Shown: positions 16,802 to 25,747, numbered from the stretch's first letter. The stretch is 64,000 nt of DNA from Chitinophagales bacterium (GCA_017303875.1 JAFLBP010000016.1:1-64000), one strand, 5' to 3'. Notes: generated by a model from the letters alone, not told the origin. Translations and numbers: made by a program.

Positions 16802-18766
16802 TTGCAACTCTCCGTCATCATCGTCAGTTATAATGTGCGCCATTTTTTGGAGCAGGCTTTGCGCTCGGTACGCAAGGCCTTAGACGGCATAGAGGGCGAA
16901 GTCTGGGTGGTTGACAACAACTCGGTCGATGATTCGGTGCGGATGGTGGAAGAAAAATTTCCGGAGGTCAGGCTGATTGTAAACCGAGACAACACGGGTT
17001 TTGCCGTGGCGAACAACCAGGCCATCCTGCAAAGCAGCGGCAAATACGTCCTGTTGCTCAACCCCGATACGCTTGTGGAAGAAGACACGTTTCAGCGCTG
17101 TCTGGCTTTTATGGAGGCACATCCGGATGCCGGCGCGCTCGGCGTCAAGCTCATCGACGGCAGTGGCAAATACCTGCCGGAAAGCAAACGCGGCTTCCCT
17201 TCTCCCTGGGTTGCTTTTTGTAAAACATTCGGCCTCTCGACGCTTTTTCCCCAAAGCAAATTGTTTAACGCCTATTACATGGGGCACCTGAGTGCCGACG
17301 AGACCACCCCCGTAGACGTACTTGCCGGCTGTTTTATGTTCATGCGCCGCGAAGCCCTCGACAAAGCGGGTTTGCTTGATGAGGCGTTTTTTATGTACGG
17401 AGAAGATATTGACCTGTCGTACCGTATTCAGCTGGCGGGCTACCGTAATTATTATTTTCCGGAAACAAAAATTATACATTATAAAGGAGAAAGCACCAAA
17501 AAAGGTACGCTGAACTATGTGCGGATCTTTTATCAGGCCATGATTATTTTTACCCAAAAACATTTTACGGGTAAAAAAGCGGGCCTGTTTATCGCCATGT
17601 TGCAGGCGGCCATCTGGATGCGGGCCGGCATCACGCTGGCGAAAAATTTATGGGAGAAACTCTGGCTGCCCCTGCTGGATGCCGGGCTGATTTATGCCGG
17701 ACTGATTTTCCTCAAATCCTTTTGGGCCAATTATTATTACAAAGACCCCGACTGGTTTAAGCCCGATGTGCTGTGGTTTAACTTTCCCCTCTACCTGCTC
17801 ATCTGGCTCGGTGCGGTTTGGCTGAATGGCGGCTACGACCAGCGCTACGACCTGCGGCGCTTGCTGCGCGGATTGGGCATCGGCACGCTTTTTCTGGCGG
17901 CCGTTTATGGTTTTTTGGATCTTCACCACCGGCCTTCGCGCGCGCTCGTGCTCATGGGTGCGGTGTACGCCTGCGTTGCGACGGTCGGCCTGCGTTCTTT
18001 TTTGCATTTTTTGGAATTTAAAAACTTCAGAATCGGTCGGGAGCAGGTGAAAAAATTGTTGCTTGTGGGTTCCAGGGCAGAAAGTGAGCGGGTAATTGCG
18101 TTGTTGAATCAGGCCGGTGTGCGCAATAATATTATCGGCACCATCGCTCCGGATGCCGGGACGGAGTCGCCGGAGCACCTCAGCTCCATTGAAAGGCTCG
18201 ATGAGGCTGTGCGTATTTTTCGCGTGGATGAAGTTATTTTTTGTGCAAAAGATGTGCGCGCGCAGGATATTATGAGTTGGATGACCCGCCTCGGGCCGCA
18301 ACTTTCCTATAAAATCATTGCGGAAGAAAGCCTGAGTATTATCGGTAGTAGCAGCCCGGATGCGCCCGGCGAGTTGTATACCATTGCTATTCGCTACAAT
18401 ATCAGCGAGCCGCGACAGCGCCGCAACAAACGCCTGTTCGACCTCGGTATTTGCGCTTTGTTGCTGCTCACGGCGCCAGTTCTGCTGCTGCTCTCCAAAC
18501 GCCGCCGGATTTTTGCCACCAACTGGCGCAGCGTATTGATTGGCCGCAAAACCTGGGTTTCGTACGCGGCACATCCCGACAACAGCCGGTTGCCCCGCCT
18601 GCGGCCTGGCGTTTTTAGCCCGCTCGCAATCCTGCAGGATGTGCAGCCCAATGCGGCGGCGCTGGCCCAACTGAATTATCTTTACGCCAAAGACTGGAAT
18701 GTATGGCGCGACCTCGAAATTGTGTGGTGGGGCCGTCTTTCCGGACAATCGCAGCACCACGTATGA
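16802..18766 (+). CDS. GT2 glycosyltransferase fused to a sugar-transferase-like region
   Basis: A 654-aa protein starting at TTG: in this frame a stop lies at 16778-16780 and no ATG or GTG lies between it and the conserved N-terminus LSVIIVSYNVRHFLEQAL. Residues about 1-250 are a family 2 glycosyltransferase (VWVVDNNSVDDSV, LLLNPDTLVEEDTF, MYGEDIDLSYRIQLAG). Membrane segments follow, then a Rossmann-like region (KKLLLVGSRAESERVIALLN) and a tail starting KRLFDLGICALLLLTAPVL, like the entry to polyprenyl-phosphate sugar transferases. The tail keeps a final YLYAKDWNVWRDLEI but lacks the usual catalytic block with the FKFRSM motif, so that half is probably non-catalytic. It overlaps the next gene by 4 nt (ATGA). 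Confidence 0.85.
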   Translation: MQLSVIIVSYNVRHFLEQALRSVRKALDGIEGEVWVVDNNSVDDSVRMVEEKFPEVRLIVNRDNTGFAVANNQAILQSSGKYVLLLNPDTLVEEDTFQRCLAFMEAHPDAGALGVKLIDGSGKYLPESKRGFPSPWVAFCKTFGLSTLFPQSKLFNAYYMGHLSADETTPVDVLAGCFMFMRREALDKAGLLDEAFFMYGEDIDLSYRIQLAGYRNYYFPETKIIHYKGESTKKGTLNYVRIFYQAMIIFTQKHFTGKKAGLFIAMLQAAIWMRAGITLAKNLWEKLWLPLLDAGLIYAGLIFLKSFWANYYYKDPDWFKPDVLWFNFPLYLLIWLGAVWLNGGYDQRYDLRRLLRGLGIGTLFLAAVYGFLDLHHRPSRALVLMGAVYACVATVGLRSFLHFLEFKNFRIGREQVKKLLLVGSRAESERVIALLNQAGVRNNIIGTIAPDAGTESPEHLSSIERLDEAVRIFRVDEVIFCAKDVRAQDIMSWMTRLGPQLSYKIIAEESLSIIGSSSPDAPGELYTIAIRYNISEPRQRRNKRLFDLGICALLLLTAPVLLLLSKRRRIFATNWRSVLIGRKTWVSYAAHPDNSRLPRLRPGVFSPLAILQDVQPNAAALAQLNYLYAKDWNVWRDLEIVWWGRLSGQSQHHV

Positions 18767-19659
18767 CCCTCAAGCGCAATACCACCCGCAGTTTTTGGCT
18801 AAGCTGGCTCCTGTTGCCCCTGCTTTTTGTTGCGGGCGACCGAATCGCCGGGTATTTTTTGCGAAACACCATTGAAGGCGCCCGTTTTCGCTACGCCCGG
18901 CTGTACGGCAGTGAAGGTGCTCCGGAGCTGCTGCTACTCGGTAATTCGCGCGGGTTAACTTTTTTTCAGCCTTATATCAGCGAAAAAACCGGACAGAAAA
19001 ACCTCAACCTGAGCTATAACGGCCTTCCGATGGATGTGGGTAATGCGCTGGCGCAGGATGCGCTGGATCGATACCCCGACACAAAAATATTGCTCATCGA
19101 CATTACCATGTGCGACCGCGAGAACGATGAATTGTTGTCGGGCTTTTTGTCGTACAGCCGTAATTCACCGCGTTTGCAGGCATTGTTGAAGCGCAAATTG
19201 CCCAAAGCGTATTGGGGCGCCGAGTTTTCCGATTTGTATCGGTACAACAACGAGATTGCGCAGCGGGCCATGTTTCACCGCCGGGAGAGCGATGAGGCCT
19301 GGCTGCTCGACCGGCAAATAGCACCTGCGTTGGCCGACAAACTGGCAGAACAGGCGGGTTATCCCCTGGAGTTGCATCCTTATTTGATCAATCAGTTGGC
19401 CGAAACCGTGGCGTATGCGCGAAGCAAGGGCGTAAAAGTGGTTTTGCTGATTAGTCCGTATTTTCCCGGTTTTGCAGAAAAAGTAGCCAACCTCGATGCT
19501 TTGAAAGCGGCCGTAGAGCAGGCGACCGGCTTGCCCGTGCACGACTACCGGAACGCGCTGGCGAGCCGTGAAGCATTTGGCGACTTTCAGCATCCGAATA
19601 TACGGGGCAGCAAACAGTATGTTGATTTGCTGATAAAAGACGGGCTTTTTAGCCCTTGA
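18763..19659 (+). CDS. Membrane-anchored SGNH-like protein
   Basis: About 298 aa. Its ATG overlaps the TGA of the glycosyltransferase gene, implying translational coupling and a joint role in glycan assembly. One membrane helix (SFWLSWLLLPLLFVAGDRIA) anchors a periplasmic domain. LLLLGNSRGLTFFQPYIS resembles the first block of SGNH hydrolases or DltD-like proteins (GxSR in place of GDS), NLSYNGLPMDVG follows in the block II position, and the C-terminal DFQHPNIRGSKQYVDLL resembles the Asp/His block (HPN in place of DxxH). It could O-acylate or deacylate a polysaccharide. The catalytic residues are not certain by eye. A 5-bp hairpin covers the last codons. Confidence 0.7.
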   Translation: MTLKRNTTRSFWLSWLLLPLLFVAGDRIAGYFLRNTIEGARFRYARLYGSEGAPELLLLGNSRGLTFFQPYISEKTGQKNLNLSYNGLPMDVGNALAQDALDRYPDTKILLIDITMCDRENDELLSGFLSYSRNSPRLQALLKRKLPKAYWGAEFSDLYRYNNEIAQRAMFHRRESDEAWLLDRQIAPALADKLAEQAGYPLELHPYLINQLAETVAYARSKGVKVVLLISPYFPGFAEKVANLDALKAAVEQATGLPVHDYRNALASREAFGDFQHPNIRGSKQYVDLLIKDGLFSP

Positions 19660-19700
19660 ACATGCGCTAAAATTGCACATTAATTTTTTTACGCCGGATA

Positions 19701-19735
19701 TTTGAAAAAAGAACGGGACTTTTTTTATAATTTTG
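19701..19735 (+). promoter_or_regulatory. Promoter of the GT5-DUF4270-glmS-aroQ cluster
   Basis: TTTG (19701-19704), then 23 nt, then TAATTTTG (19728-19735), the Bacteroidota consensus at the long end of the allowed spacing. It leaves an untranslated leader of about 125 nt before the first gene. The gap holds no other recognised feature. Confidence 0.65.
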
Positions 19736-19865
19736 CACCCGATTTGCGCAGGCAGGTCATAATCATTGACAGAAAAACGCCGGCTTTCGGGTACTGTTGT
19801 CAGAACAGCGCCCCCATCAAGCGAGATTCTGTCGTATTACACACACAAGTCCGGTTCATTTGTAA

Positions 19866-20693
19866 ATGGAAAAGAAGCGCATCTTACTCGTCACGCAGGA
19901 GATGGAACCTTACACCGAAGGAACAGAGGTGTCGAGGTTGGTGGCGAAACTTCCCAAGTTCCTTCAGGACAACGGCTATGAACTTCGCCTTTTGATGCCA
20001 CGCTATGGAGTGGTCAATGAGCGTCGCCACCGTTTGCACGAGGTGGTTCGACTCTCGGGGATGAATATCATCATCGACGACGACGATTATCCACTCATCA
20101 TTAAAGTAGCCTCTTTGCCCGGCTCCCGGCTTCAGGTTTACTTCCTCGATAATGAGGATTTTTTCAAACGCAAACATATTTTTGAAGACGACGATCAGCA
20201 GCCTTTCGAAGATAATATCGACCGCGCGGCCTTCTTTTGCAAAGGGGCTATCGAAACGGTAAAAAAATTCGGATGGGCGCCTGATATCGTGCTTTGTGAG
20301 GGCTGGCTCACCAGCCTGCTCCCTGTTTACCTGCGCAATGCGTATAAAACAGAACCGATTTTTGCCAATGCCAGCATCATTTACGGGCTTTTTGAAACCG
20401 GAAATGATCGTCAGGAAGCAGAGCGCTTTTTCCAGAAAGCGGCCATCAACAACCTGAGCGCAGCCGATCTGGAGCCTTTCCGCGATGCCGACGGCGTTTC
20501 CATGCATAAAGGCGCCACCGCCTTCTCTGATGGACTCCTGGTAGGCAGCGAAACGCTCAGCGTCGACGTTGATGCCTTGGCAGCTACGCATGGAAAAGCA
20601 CTCCTGCGTATGACCAATGAAGAAGATCCCGCACAGTTAAATGCCATGTTGGAATTCTTCAGGCAACTCACCGAGGCAGAAGTGTCTCAATAA
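19866..20693 (+). CDS. Stand-alone glycogen/starch synthase catalytic-domain protein (GT5)
   Basis: A 275-aa protein corresponding only to the N-terminal Rossmann domain of glycogen synthase. It starts KKRILLVTQEMEPYTEGTEV, where full enzymes have the K-x-G-G-L motif; here that reads TEGTEV, so the ADP-glucose-binding Lys is missing. Other family blocks are LPKFLQDNGYELRLLMPRYG, VYFLDNEDFFKRKHIF, NIDRAAFFCKGAIETVKKFG and PDIVLCEGWLTSLLPVYLRN. Such short proteins beside DUF4270 and glmS genes are common in Bacteroidota. Without the second half it is unlikely to make glycogen; a regulatory or cell-wall precursor role is an inference from the neighbours. Confidence 0.85.
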   Translation: MEKKRILLVTQEMEPYTEGTEVSRLVAKLPKFLQDNGYELRLLMPRYGVVNERRHRLHEVVRLSGMNIIIDDDDYPLIIKVASLPGSRLQVYFLDNEDFFKRKHIFEDDDQQPFEDNIDRAAFFCKGAIETVKKFGWAPDIVLCEGWLTSLLPVYLRNAYKTEPIFANASIIYGLFETGNDRQEAERFFQKAAINNLSAADLEPFRDADGVSMHKGATAFSDGLLVGSETLSVDVDALAATHGKALLRMTNEEDPAQLNAMLEFFRQLTEAEVSQ

Positions 20694-20841
20694 ACAAGTT
20701 CTTACCCGACCGTTGCTTCAGCAAAGCCGGAAAAGTGCCATACTTGAGTTTGCAAAGCGTCGACAGATCTGCACAAGCAGTCTCTCGGCGCTTTGTCAGC
20801 ATTACACCTCACCCAACAATAAACACAACGCAGCTTTTACG

Positions 20842-22206
20842 ATGCGACAACAACTCATCCTACCGGCCCTGCTGGCGCTGCTCCTCGGGGGCAGTATCTG
20901 GAATGCCTGTACCAAAGCTACTTCTTTCGGCGCCGACCAATTTGGCGACCAAACCGCCGATTTCGACTTTACCGACACCATCACCGTCAATTGCACCTTG
21001 CAGCGCGAAGAGCGGACGCCAACGTCCAACTTCTCCAATTCTGATGTTTTTCAGCTTTGCGGCGAACTCAATGACCCCGTGCTCGGCAAAACCAAAGCAG
21101 ATATTTACACCCTTTTCCTGCCCAGTACAACCTATCCGGTTTTTACCACCCAAACCTATGATTCCGTTGTGCTGTTTCTGCGCTATGCCGCCAGTGGCGT
21201 TTATGGCGACACCCTCGTGCCACATACCCTGACGGTCAGCCGCCTCACCGATGACATCGACTGGCGCAGCACCAAAACCTACTACTCCGACGACCAGCTG
21301 CAGGCCGGCCAGCAAATTGCCAGCCGCACCTTTATGCCGAAACCCCGTACCCTCGACTCCATCCCCGGCGTCAGTACCAAAGCGGCATTTTTGCGTGTTA
21401 CCTTAGATAATTCTTTCGGACAGGCGCTTTTTAGTGCCGACAGCCTGAAGGTGAATAACGATACCATTTTCTGGCAGTCGTTCAAAGGGCTTAAAATTTC
21501 CTGTTCGGCGGCGGGCGCCAATCCCGGCGCCATGCTGGCCTTTAACCTCAACAGCCCCACGTACAGCTTTATTCGCGTTTATCATACACGCGATACCATC
21601 CATGATTACGATGATCTGTATTTCCAGAACAACCATAAGTTTGTAGGATTTACCCACGACTATACCGGCTCACAGGTGGAAAGCCTCATCGGCCAGACCT
21701 CCAACGACCTTATCGCCGTTCAAGGTGGCGCCGGCCTGAAAATGCAGGTGGAATTCCCCTACATAGACCAGCTGGAAGATATTGTTGTGAATCAGGCGCG
21801 CTTAGTGCTGACGGTCAATAATACACTCAGCCAGGACCTGCCCACACTGCTGACGCCCCTGAGCCAGGTCGCTTATACACAGGTGCGACCAGACTCCACG
21901 GATTTCATCTACACCGCAGATGTCCTTTTCTCTACCGGCGTGACCGGTACCGGCGGTTTTGCCAGTTTTGGCGGCTCGCCTAAAAAGGCTAATGTCAATG
22001 GCACCGAAGTGACCCGCTATTATCTCAATACGACGGTTAGGTTGCAGGATATGATCGATAAGAACAATACCGACCCCAACAAGAAAAAATTGTTCATCAA
22101 TGCCGCATTTCCCGGCCTGACAGCTCAGCGCTTGCTCGCGTACGGGCCTAACAGCACTGTTTTCCCGGCTAAACTGGAATTGAAATACACCCGTCTCGAC
22201 AAATAA
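20842..22206 (+). CDS. DUF4270 family lipoprotein
   Basis: About 454 aa. The start was set by the lipoprotein signal peptide (MRQQLILPALLALLLGG through WNACTK, lipid-modified Cys at about residue 25); the frame is open upstream without a signal. The mature part is beta-rich with repeated YDSVVLFLRY-like and LRVTLDNSFGQALF segments and ends in KLELKYTRL, as in DUF4270 proteins. The function of the family is unknown; it is restricted mainly to Bacteroidota and often sits between the short GT5 gene and glmS, as here. It probably lies in the outer membrane or faces the periplasm. Confidence 0.85.
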   Translation: MRQQLILPALLALLLGGSIWNACTKATSFGADQFGDQTADFDFTDTITVNCTLQREERTPTSNFSNSDVFQLCGELNDPVLGKTKADIYTLFLPSTTYPVFTTQTYDSVVLFLRYAASGVYGDTLVPHTLTVSRLTDDIDWRSTKTYYSDDQLQAGQQIASRTFMPKPRTLDSIPGVSTKAAFLRVTLDNSFGQALFSADSLKVNNDTIFWQSFKGLKISCSAAGANPGAMLAFNLNSPTYSFIRVYHTRDTIHDYDDLYFQNNHKFVGFTHDYTGSQVESLIGQTSNDLIAVQGGAGLKMQVEFPYIDQLEDIVVNQARLVLTVNNTLSQDLPTLLTPLSQVAYTQVRPDSTDFIYTADVLFSTGVTGTGGFASFGGSPKKANVNGTEVTRYYLNTTVRLQDMIDKNNTDPNKKKLFINAAFPGLTAQRLLAYGPNSTVFPAKLELKYTRLDK

Positions 22207-22227
22207 TCATAAACCTCCCCTGCCCTT

Positions 22228-24069
22228 ATGTGTGGAATAGTTGCCTACATCGGGAAAAAACAAGCCTACCCGATCCTTATTAAAGGCCTGCAACGCCTCG
22301 AATACCGAGGTTATGACAGCGCCGGTATCGCCCTGCAAAACGGCGACCTGAACGTTTACAAAAAAAAGGGTAAAGTAGCCGACCTGCTTGCCTTTACAGA
22401 TGATAAAGATACCAAAGGGCATGTCGGTATCGGGCATACCCGCTGGGCTACGCACGGTAAACCTGACGACCTGAACGCCCACCCGCACAGCAGCGGCAAC
22501 GAGCGCTTAGTGCTTATTCACAACGGCATTATTGAAAATTATGCCGTGCTCAAAAATACGCTCGCCCGCCACGGCCATACTTTCAAAAGCGAAACCGATA
22601 CAGAAGTACTCGTTCACCTGATTGAAGAGGTGCAAAAACGCGGCAACCTGCCGGTTGAAGAAGCTGTTCGCCAGGCGCTCACACAAGTCCACGGCGCCTA
22701 TGCAATTGTAGTGATGGACCGGATGGAGCCAGGCAAATTAGTGGCTGCCCGCAAATCCAGTCCGCTCGTTATCGGTATCGGTAAAAATGAGTTCCTGATT
22801 GCCTCCGACGCCACGCCCATTGTAGAACATACCAAAAACGTGGTTTATCTCAATGATGAAGAGGTGGCCACCGTTACGCTGGGCGGCGATATTCAGATTA
22901 AAAACCTGCGCAACGAACTCACCACCCCCACGATACACGAAATTGAGCTGGAAATCGAGCAGCTGGAAAAAGGCGGTTACGATTATTTCATGCTTAAAGA
23001 AATTTTCGAGCAACCGACCACCATTGCCGAATGTATGCGCGGCCGACTGAATGCCGATGAAGGCTGGGTGCGCCTGGGTGGTATGGAAGAGTATATGAAG
23101 CGTATGATTAATGCCCAGCGCATGATCATCCTTGGTTGCGGCACTTCCTGGCACGCCGGCATGATTGCCGAGTACCTGATGGAAGAATTGGCCCGCCTCC
23201 CGGTAGAAGTGGAATATGCCTCCGAATTCCGCTACCGCAATCCGGTAGTCCGCGATAATGATATCGTGCTGGCTATCTCCCAATCCGGGGAAACGGCCGA
23301 TACCTTCGCTGCACTGGAATTAGCCAAAAAAGAAGGCGCTCTTACGTACGGAATTGTTAACGTGGTTGGTTCTTCAATTGCACGCCTCACGCACAGCGGC
23401 TCTTATATTCACGTAGGCCCGGAAATCGGGGTGGCTTCCACCAAAGCATTTACCGGCCAGGTGACCATGTTGAGCATGATGGCGCTGGTGCTGGGTTATG
23501 AGCGCGGGTATTTGCCCAAATCCAAGTATCAGGAATTGGTACAGGAGCTGGCCATTATTCCGCAAAAAGTTGAACAATTACTTCAAAACTGCCACGAACA
23601 GGTGCGCTATATTGCCGGTGAATTTAAAGACGCCAGCAATGCCCTTTACCTCGGCCGGGGCTATAATTTCCCTGTTGCCCTTGAAGGCGCCCTTAAATTA
23701 AAAGAGATTTCCTACGTCCACGCGGAAGGTTATCCGGCGGCAGAAATGAAACACGGCCCGATTGCGCTCATCGACGAAAACATGCCGGTTTTTGTCATTG
23801 CCACCAACCTCAGTGCGTATGAGAAAATTGTTTCCAATATTCAGGAGGTGAAAGCCCGTAAAGGTGTGGTGATTGCCGTGGTTACGGAAGGCGATGAGTC
23901 TATCAAGCAAATGGCCGATCATACCATTGAAATTCCGGCTACGCTGGAACCCTTTACGCCCCTGCTCTCCGTCATTCCCTTGCAATTGCTGGCTTATCAT
24001 ATTGCCGTTTTGCGCGGCTGTAATGTCGATCAGCCCCGCAACCTTGCCAAATCTGTAACCGTAGAGTAA
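22228..24069 (+). CDS. glmS: Glutamine--fructose-6-phosphate aminotransferase
   Basis: A 613-aa enzyme making glucosamine-6-phosphate for peptidoglycan and LPS. The catalytic Cys follows the initiator Met (MCGIVAYIGKKQAYPIL), with GHTRWATHGKPDDLNAHPHS, the glutaminase core, and two SIS domains (ILGCGTSWHAGMIAEYLMEE; AISQSGETADTFAALELAKK; LGRGYNFPVALEGALKLKEI). The C-terminus ends NLAKSVTVE, as normal. Length is typical. It is 21 bp after the DUF4270 gene and overlaps aroQ by one base (TAATG), so the genes are cotranscribed. No glmS ribozyme is visible upstream. Confidence 0.98.
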   Translation: MCGIVAYIGKKQAYPILIKGLQRLEYRGYDSAGIALQNGDLNVYKKKGKVADLLAFTDDKDTKGHVGIGHTRWATHGKPDDLNAHPHSSGNERLVLIHNGIIENYAVLKNTLARHGHTFKSETDTEVLVHLIEEVQKRGNLPVEEAVRQALTQVHGAYAIVVMDRMEPGKLVAARKSSPLVIGIGKNEFLIASDATPIVEHTKNVVYLNDEEVATVTLGGDIQIKNLRNELTTPTIHEIELEIEQLEKGGYDYFMLKEIFEQPTTIAECMRGRLNADEGWVRLGGMEEYMKRMINAQRMIILGCGTSWHAGMIAEYLMEELARLPVEVEYASEFRYRNPVVRDNDIVLAISQSGETADTFAALELAKKEGALTYGIVNVVGSSIARLTHSGSYIHVGPEIGVASTKAFTGQVTMLSMMALVLGYERGYLPKSKYQELVQELAIIPQKVEQLLQNCHEQVRYIAGEFKDASNALYLGRGYNFPVALEGALKLKEISYVHAEGYPAAEMKHGPIALIDENMPVFVIATNLSAYEKIVSNIQEVKARKGVVIAVVTEGDESIKQMADHTIEIPATLEPFTPLLSVIPLQLLAYHIAVLRGCNVDQPRNLAKSVTVE

Positions 24070-24497
24070 TGCGTATCCTGATCCTCAACGGTCCCAACCT
24101 CAACCTGCTGGGCAAGCGCGAGCCGGATGTATACGGCTCGCGCTCGTTCGAGGATTATTTTGCCGAACTGAAATTGCTTTTTCCGGAAATACAATTAGAG
24201 TACTTCCAAAGTAATCACGAAGGCGCCCTGATCGACAAACTGCACGAAGTTGGCTTTAGCGCCGACGGCATTGTGCTGAATGCCGGGGCGTATACACATA
24301 CTTCTGTGGCACTGGCAGACGCCATCGGGGCGATTACCACGCCGGTTGTGGAAGTGCATATCAGCAATGTACACAAGCGCGAGGCGTTCCGCCATCACTC
24401 TTACATTGCACCCAAATGCGCAGGCTCAATCGTCGGCCTGGGTCTGGAAGGCTACCGGCTGGCAATCGAATGGTTCATCCTGAAAAAAAACGTTTGA
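24069..24497 (+). CDS. aroQ: 3-dehydroquinate dehydratase, type II
   Basis: A 142-aa shikimate-pathway enzyme (third step), normally a dodecamer. It opens with [20 protein letters not shown], which holds the catalytic Tyr and the Arg of the active-site lid; the [20 protein letters not shown] block, [17 protein letters not shown], and [18 protein letters not shown] with the catalytic His follow. The length matches the family. The start overlaps the last base of glmS, indicating translational coupling. The transcription unit probably ends before the Fur-family gene, though no terminator is obvious. Confidence 0.97.
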   Translation: MRILILNGPNLNLLGKREPDVYGSRSFEDYFAELKLLFPEIQLEYFQSNHEGALIDKLHEVGFSADGIVLNAGAYTHTSVALADAIGAITTPVVEVHISNVHKREAFRHHSYIAPKCAGSIVGLGLEGYRLAIEWFILKKNV

Positions 24498-24534
24498 ACC
24501 GCCATTCGCTGCGCTTGTTTATAATTCCGAACTA

Positions 24535-24554
24535 ATTGGCGATATTTGCCCAAT
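24535..24554 (+). promoter_or_regulatory. Imperfect palindrome over the start of the Fur-family gene
   Basis: A 20-bp imperfect palindrome with ATTGG/CCAAT arms (about 7 of 10 positions paired) overlaps the start codon. A near -7 box (GATATTTG, 24541-24548) lies inside it, with TTG 23 nt upstream. This would suit autoregulation of the gene, but it is an inference from position. Confidence 0.3.
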
Positions 24555-25110
24555 GAATGTAGCCCACGACAAAAATGAGGCCCCCGGTCATGCCCTCACA
24601 CATGCCGAACAGATGATCCGACAGGTGCTGAATATTTTTGCAGCACATCTGGAAAAAAGCGGCTTGCGTAAAACACCCGAGCGCTTTGCCATTCTGGAGG
24701 AAATCTACAAGCGCAGCGATCACTTCGACGCCGAAGCCTTGTATATTCACATGAAAAACCGCAATTACCGCGTCAGCCGCGCTACCGTGTACAACACTTT
24801 GGAATTGCTGGTATCCTGTGATTTGGTCAAAAAACATCAGTTCGGGAAAAACCTCGCCCAATACGAGAAATCCTACGGCTACAAACAGCACGACCACGTA
24901 ATTTGCGCCAACTGCGGTAAAGTTGTAGAGTTCTGCGACCCGCGCGTGCAGCAAATCAAAGATATGGTCGGGGAATTACTCAATTTCCAAATCACCCACC
25001 ATTCGCTGAACCTGTACGGCATTTGCGGCAGCTGCCAAAAAGAAATTGAGTACGGTATTGTGCGTTCACAGCCTAAAGAAAGCGAAGACGAACCCGGCTG
25101 GGGCGATTAG
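24553..25110 (+). CDS. Fur-family metal-responsive transcriptional regulator
   Basis: A 185-aa dimeric repressor, probably sensing iron, zinc or peroxide. The winged helix covers about residues 35-105: [20 protein letters not shown], then [20 protein letters not shown]. The metal and dimer domain has [17 protein letters not shown] and a second CxxC in YGICGSCQ, forming the structural zinc site; HHSLNLYG carries further His ligands. The long N-terminus before the winged helix and the acidic tail are extra. Which subfamily (Fur, Zur or PerR) cannot be decided by eye. A palindrome overlaps its start codon, and a REP-like element begins at its stop codon. Confidence 0.9.
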   Translation: MNVAHDKNEAPGHALTHAEQMIRQVLNIFAAHLEKSGLRKTPERFAILEEIYKRSDHFDAEALYIHMKNRNYRVSRATVYNTLELLVSCDLVKKHQFGKNLAQYEKSYGYKQHDHVICANCGKVVEFCDPRVQQIKDMVGELLNFQITHHSLNLYGICGSCQKEIEYGIVRSQPKESEDEPGWGD

Positions 25111-25161
25111 TACTGCGAAATTTATTTCGCAGCCGTACCGCGAAGCTTTGCTTCGCCCCCC
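25110..25161 (+). repeat. REP-like double hairpin, copy A
   Basis: Starts on the last base of the preceding stop codon. Two units each begin with GTAC: GTAC plus stem TGCGAAA/TTTCGCA (stem region 25113-25132), then GTAC (25135-25138) plus stem GCGAAGC-TTT-GCTTCGC (25140-25156). It aligns without gaps over 52 nt to 56702-56753 (about 36 identities), with differences in the stems compensated. Confidence 0.7.
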
Positions 25162-25185
25162 ATTAGCCCTGCCTCAAATAAACAC

Positions 25186-25223
25186 AAAAAAACGCCGCAC
25201 CCATCCGAAGATAAATGCGGCGT
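25186..25223 (-). terminator. Rho-independent terminator of the DUF4783 gene
   Basis: Read on the minus strand: 8-bp stem ACGCCGCA / TGCGGCGT (25216-25223 and 25192-25199) followed by a run of T (25186-25191). It sits about 30 nt after the stop of the leftward gene. Confidence 0.8.
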
Positions 25224-25252
25224 CAACCGCCGGGACTTTATAAGAGCCGGCC

Positions 25253-25645
25253 TTATTCTTTATCAAAACGCATCTCCTGAATCAGGAGATTGCTTCCGGC
25301 AACTTTCAGGTAAAGATACACGCGGTAAGTGCCGTTGTCGGCCATTAAATGACCAATACAATACTGGTCGCTGTTGGCACGGCTGGAGCCTTTGTGTACC
25401 TGATTAAACGATTTGGGGTGGTTGCTCCCGAAAAAGCTGCGAATCACCTCGGCGGCTTTGGCTTTCGGGTAAGTCTGCTCTTTATCCTGAATCGAAATCT
25501 CCACATTATCAGCAAAGAACTTCGAGAGGGCTGTAACGTCACCACTATTGAGCGCGCTGCCGATGGATTCAAGGCTGCCTCCGGTTTGTGCGGAAGCAAG
25601 GGCGGCGGAAAGCAGGAACATACAGCTGAAAATCAGATTTCTCAT
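25253..25645 (-). CDS. DUF4783 family exported protein
   Basis: A 130-aa protein with a signal peptide (MRNLIFSCMFLLSAALASAQ) that sets the start. The mature part resembles an NTF2-like/DUF4783 fold: ESIGSALNSGDVTALSKFFA, FADNVEISIQDKEQTYPKAK, EVIRSFFGSNHPKSFNQVHK and VYLYLKVAGSNLLIQEMRFD. The function is unknown; it should be periplasmic or lipid-free at the surface. It is flanked by a strong promoter and a terminator and so forms a single-gene unit. Confidence 0.8.
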   Translation of the reverse strand: MRNLIFSCMFLLSAALASAQTGGSLESIGSALNSGDVTALSKFFADNVEISIQDKEQTYPKAKAAEVIRSFFGSNHPKSFNQVHKGSSRANSDQYCIGHLMADNGTYRVYLYLKVAGSNLLIQEMRFDKE

Positions 25646-25747
25646 TGCAAAGTAGGTTTGGTTTGGTTTCAGTGCGATGCATTGAACGCAATTGTTACGC
25701 AAGGCATATTCATTGTAACTGAAAAACCGAGCCGATTAGTGTTAATG

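Noticed and set aside
22207..22227. glmS ribozyme upstream of glmS
   Set aside because: The intergenic distance is only 21 bp and no ribozyme core can fit.
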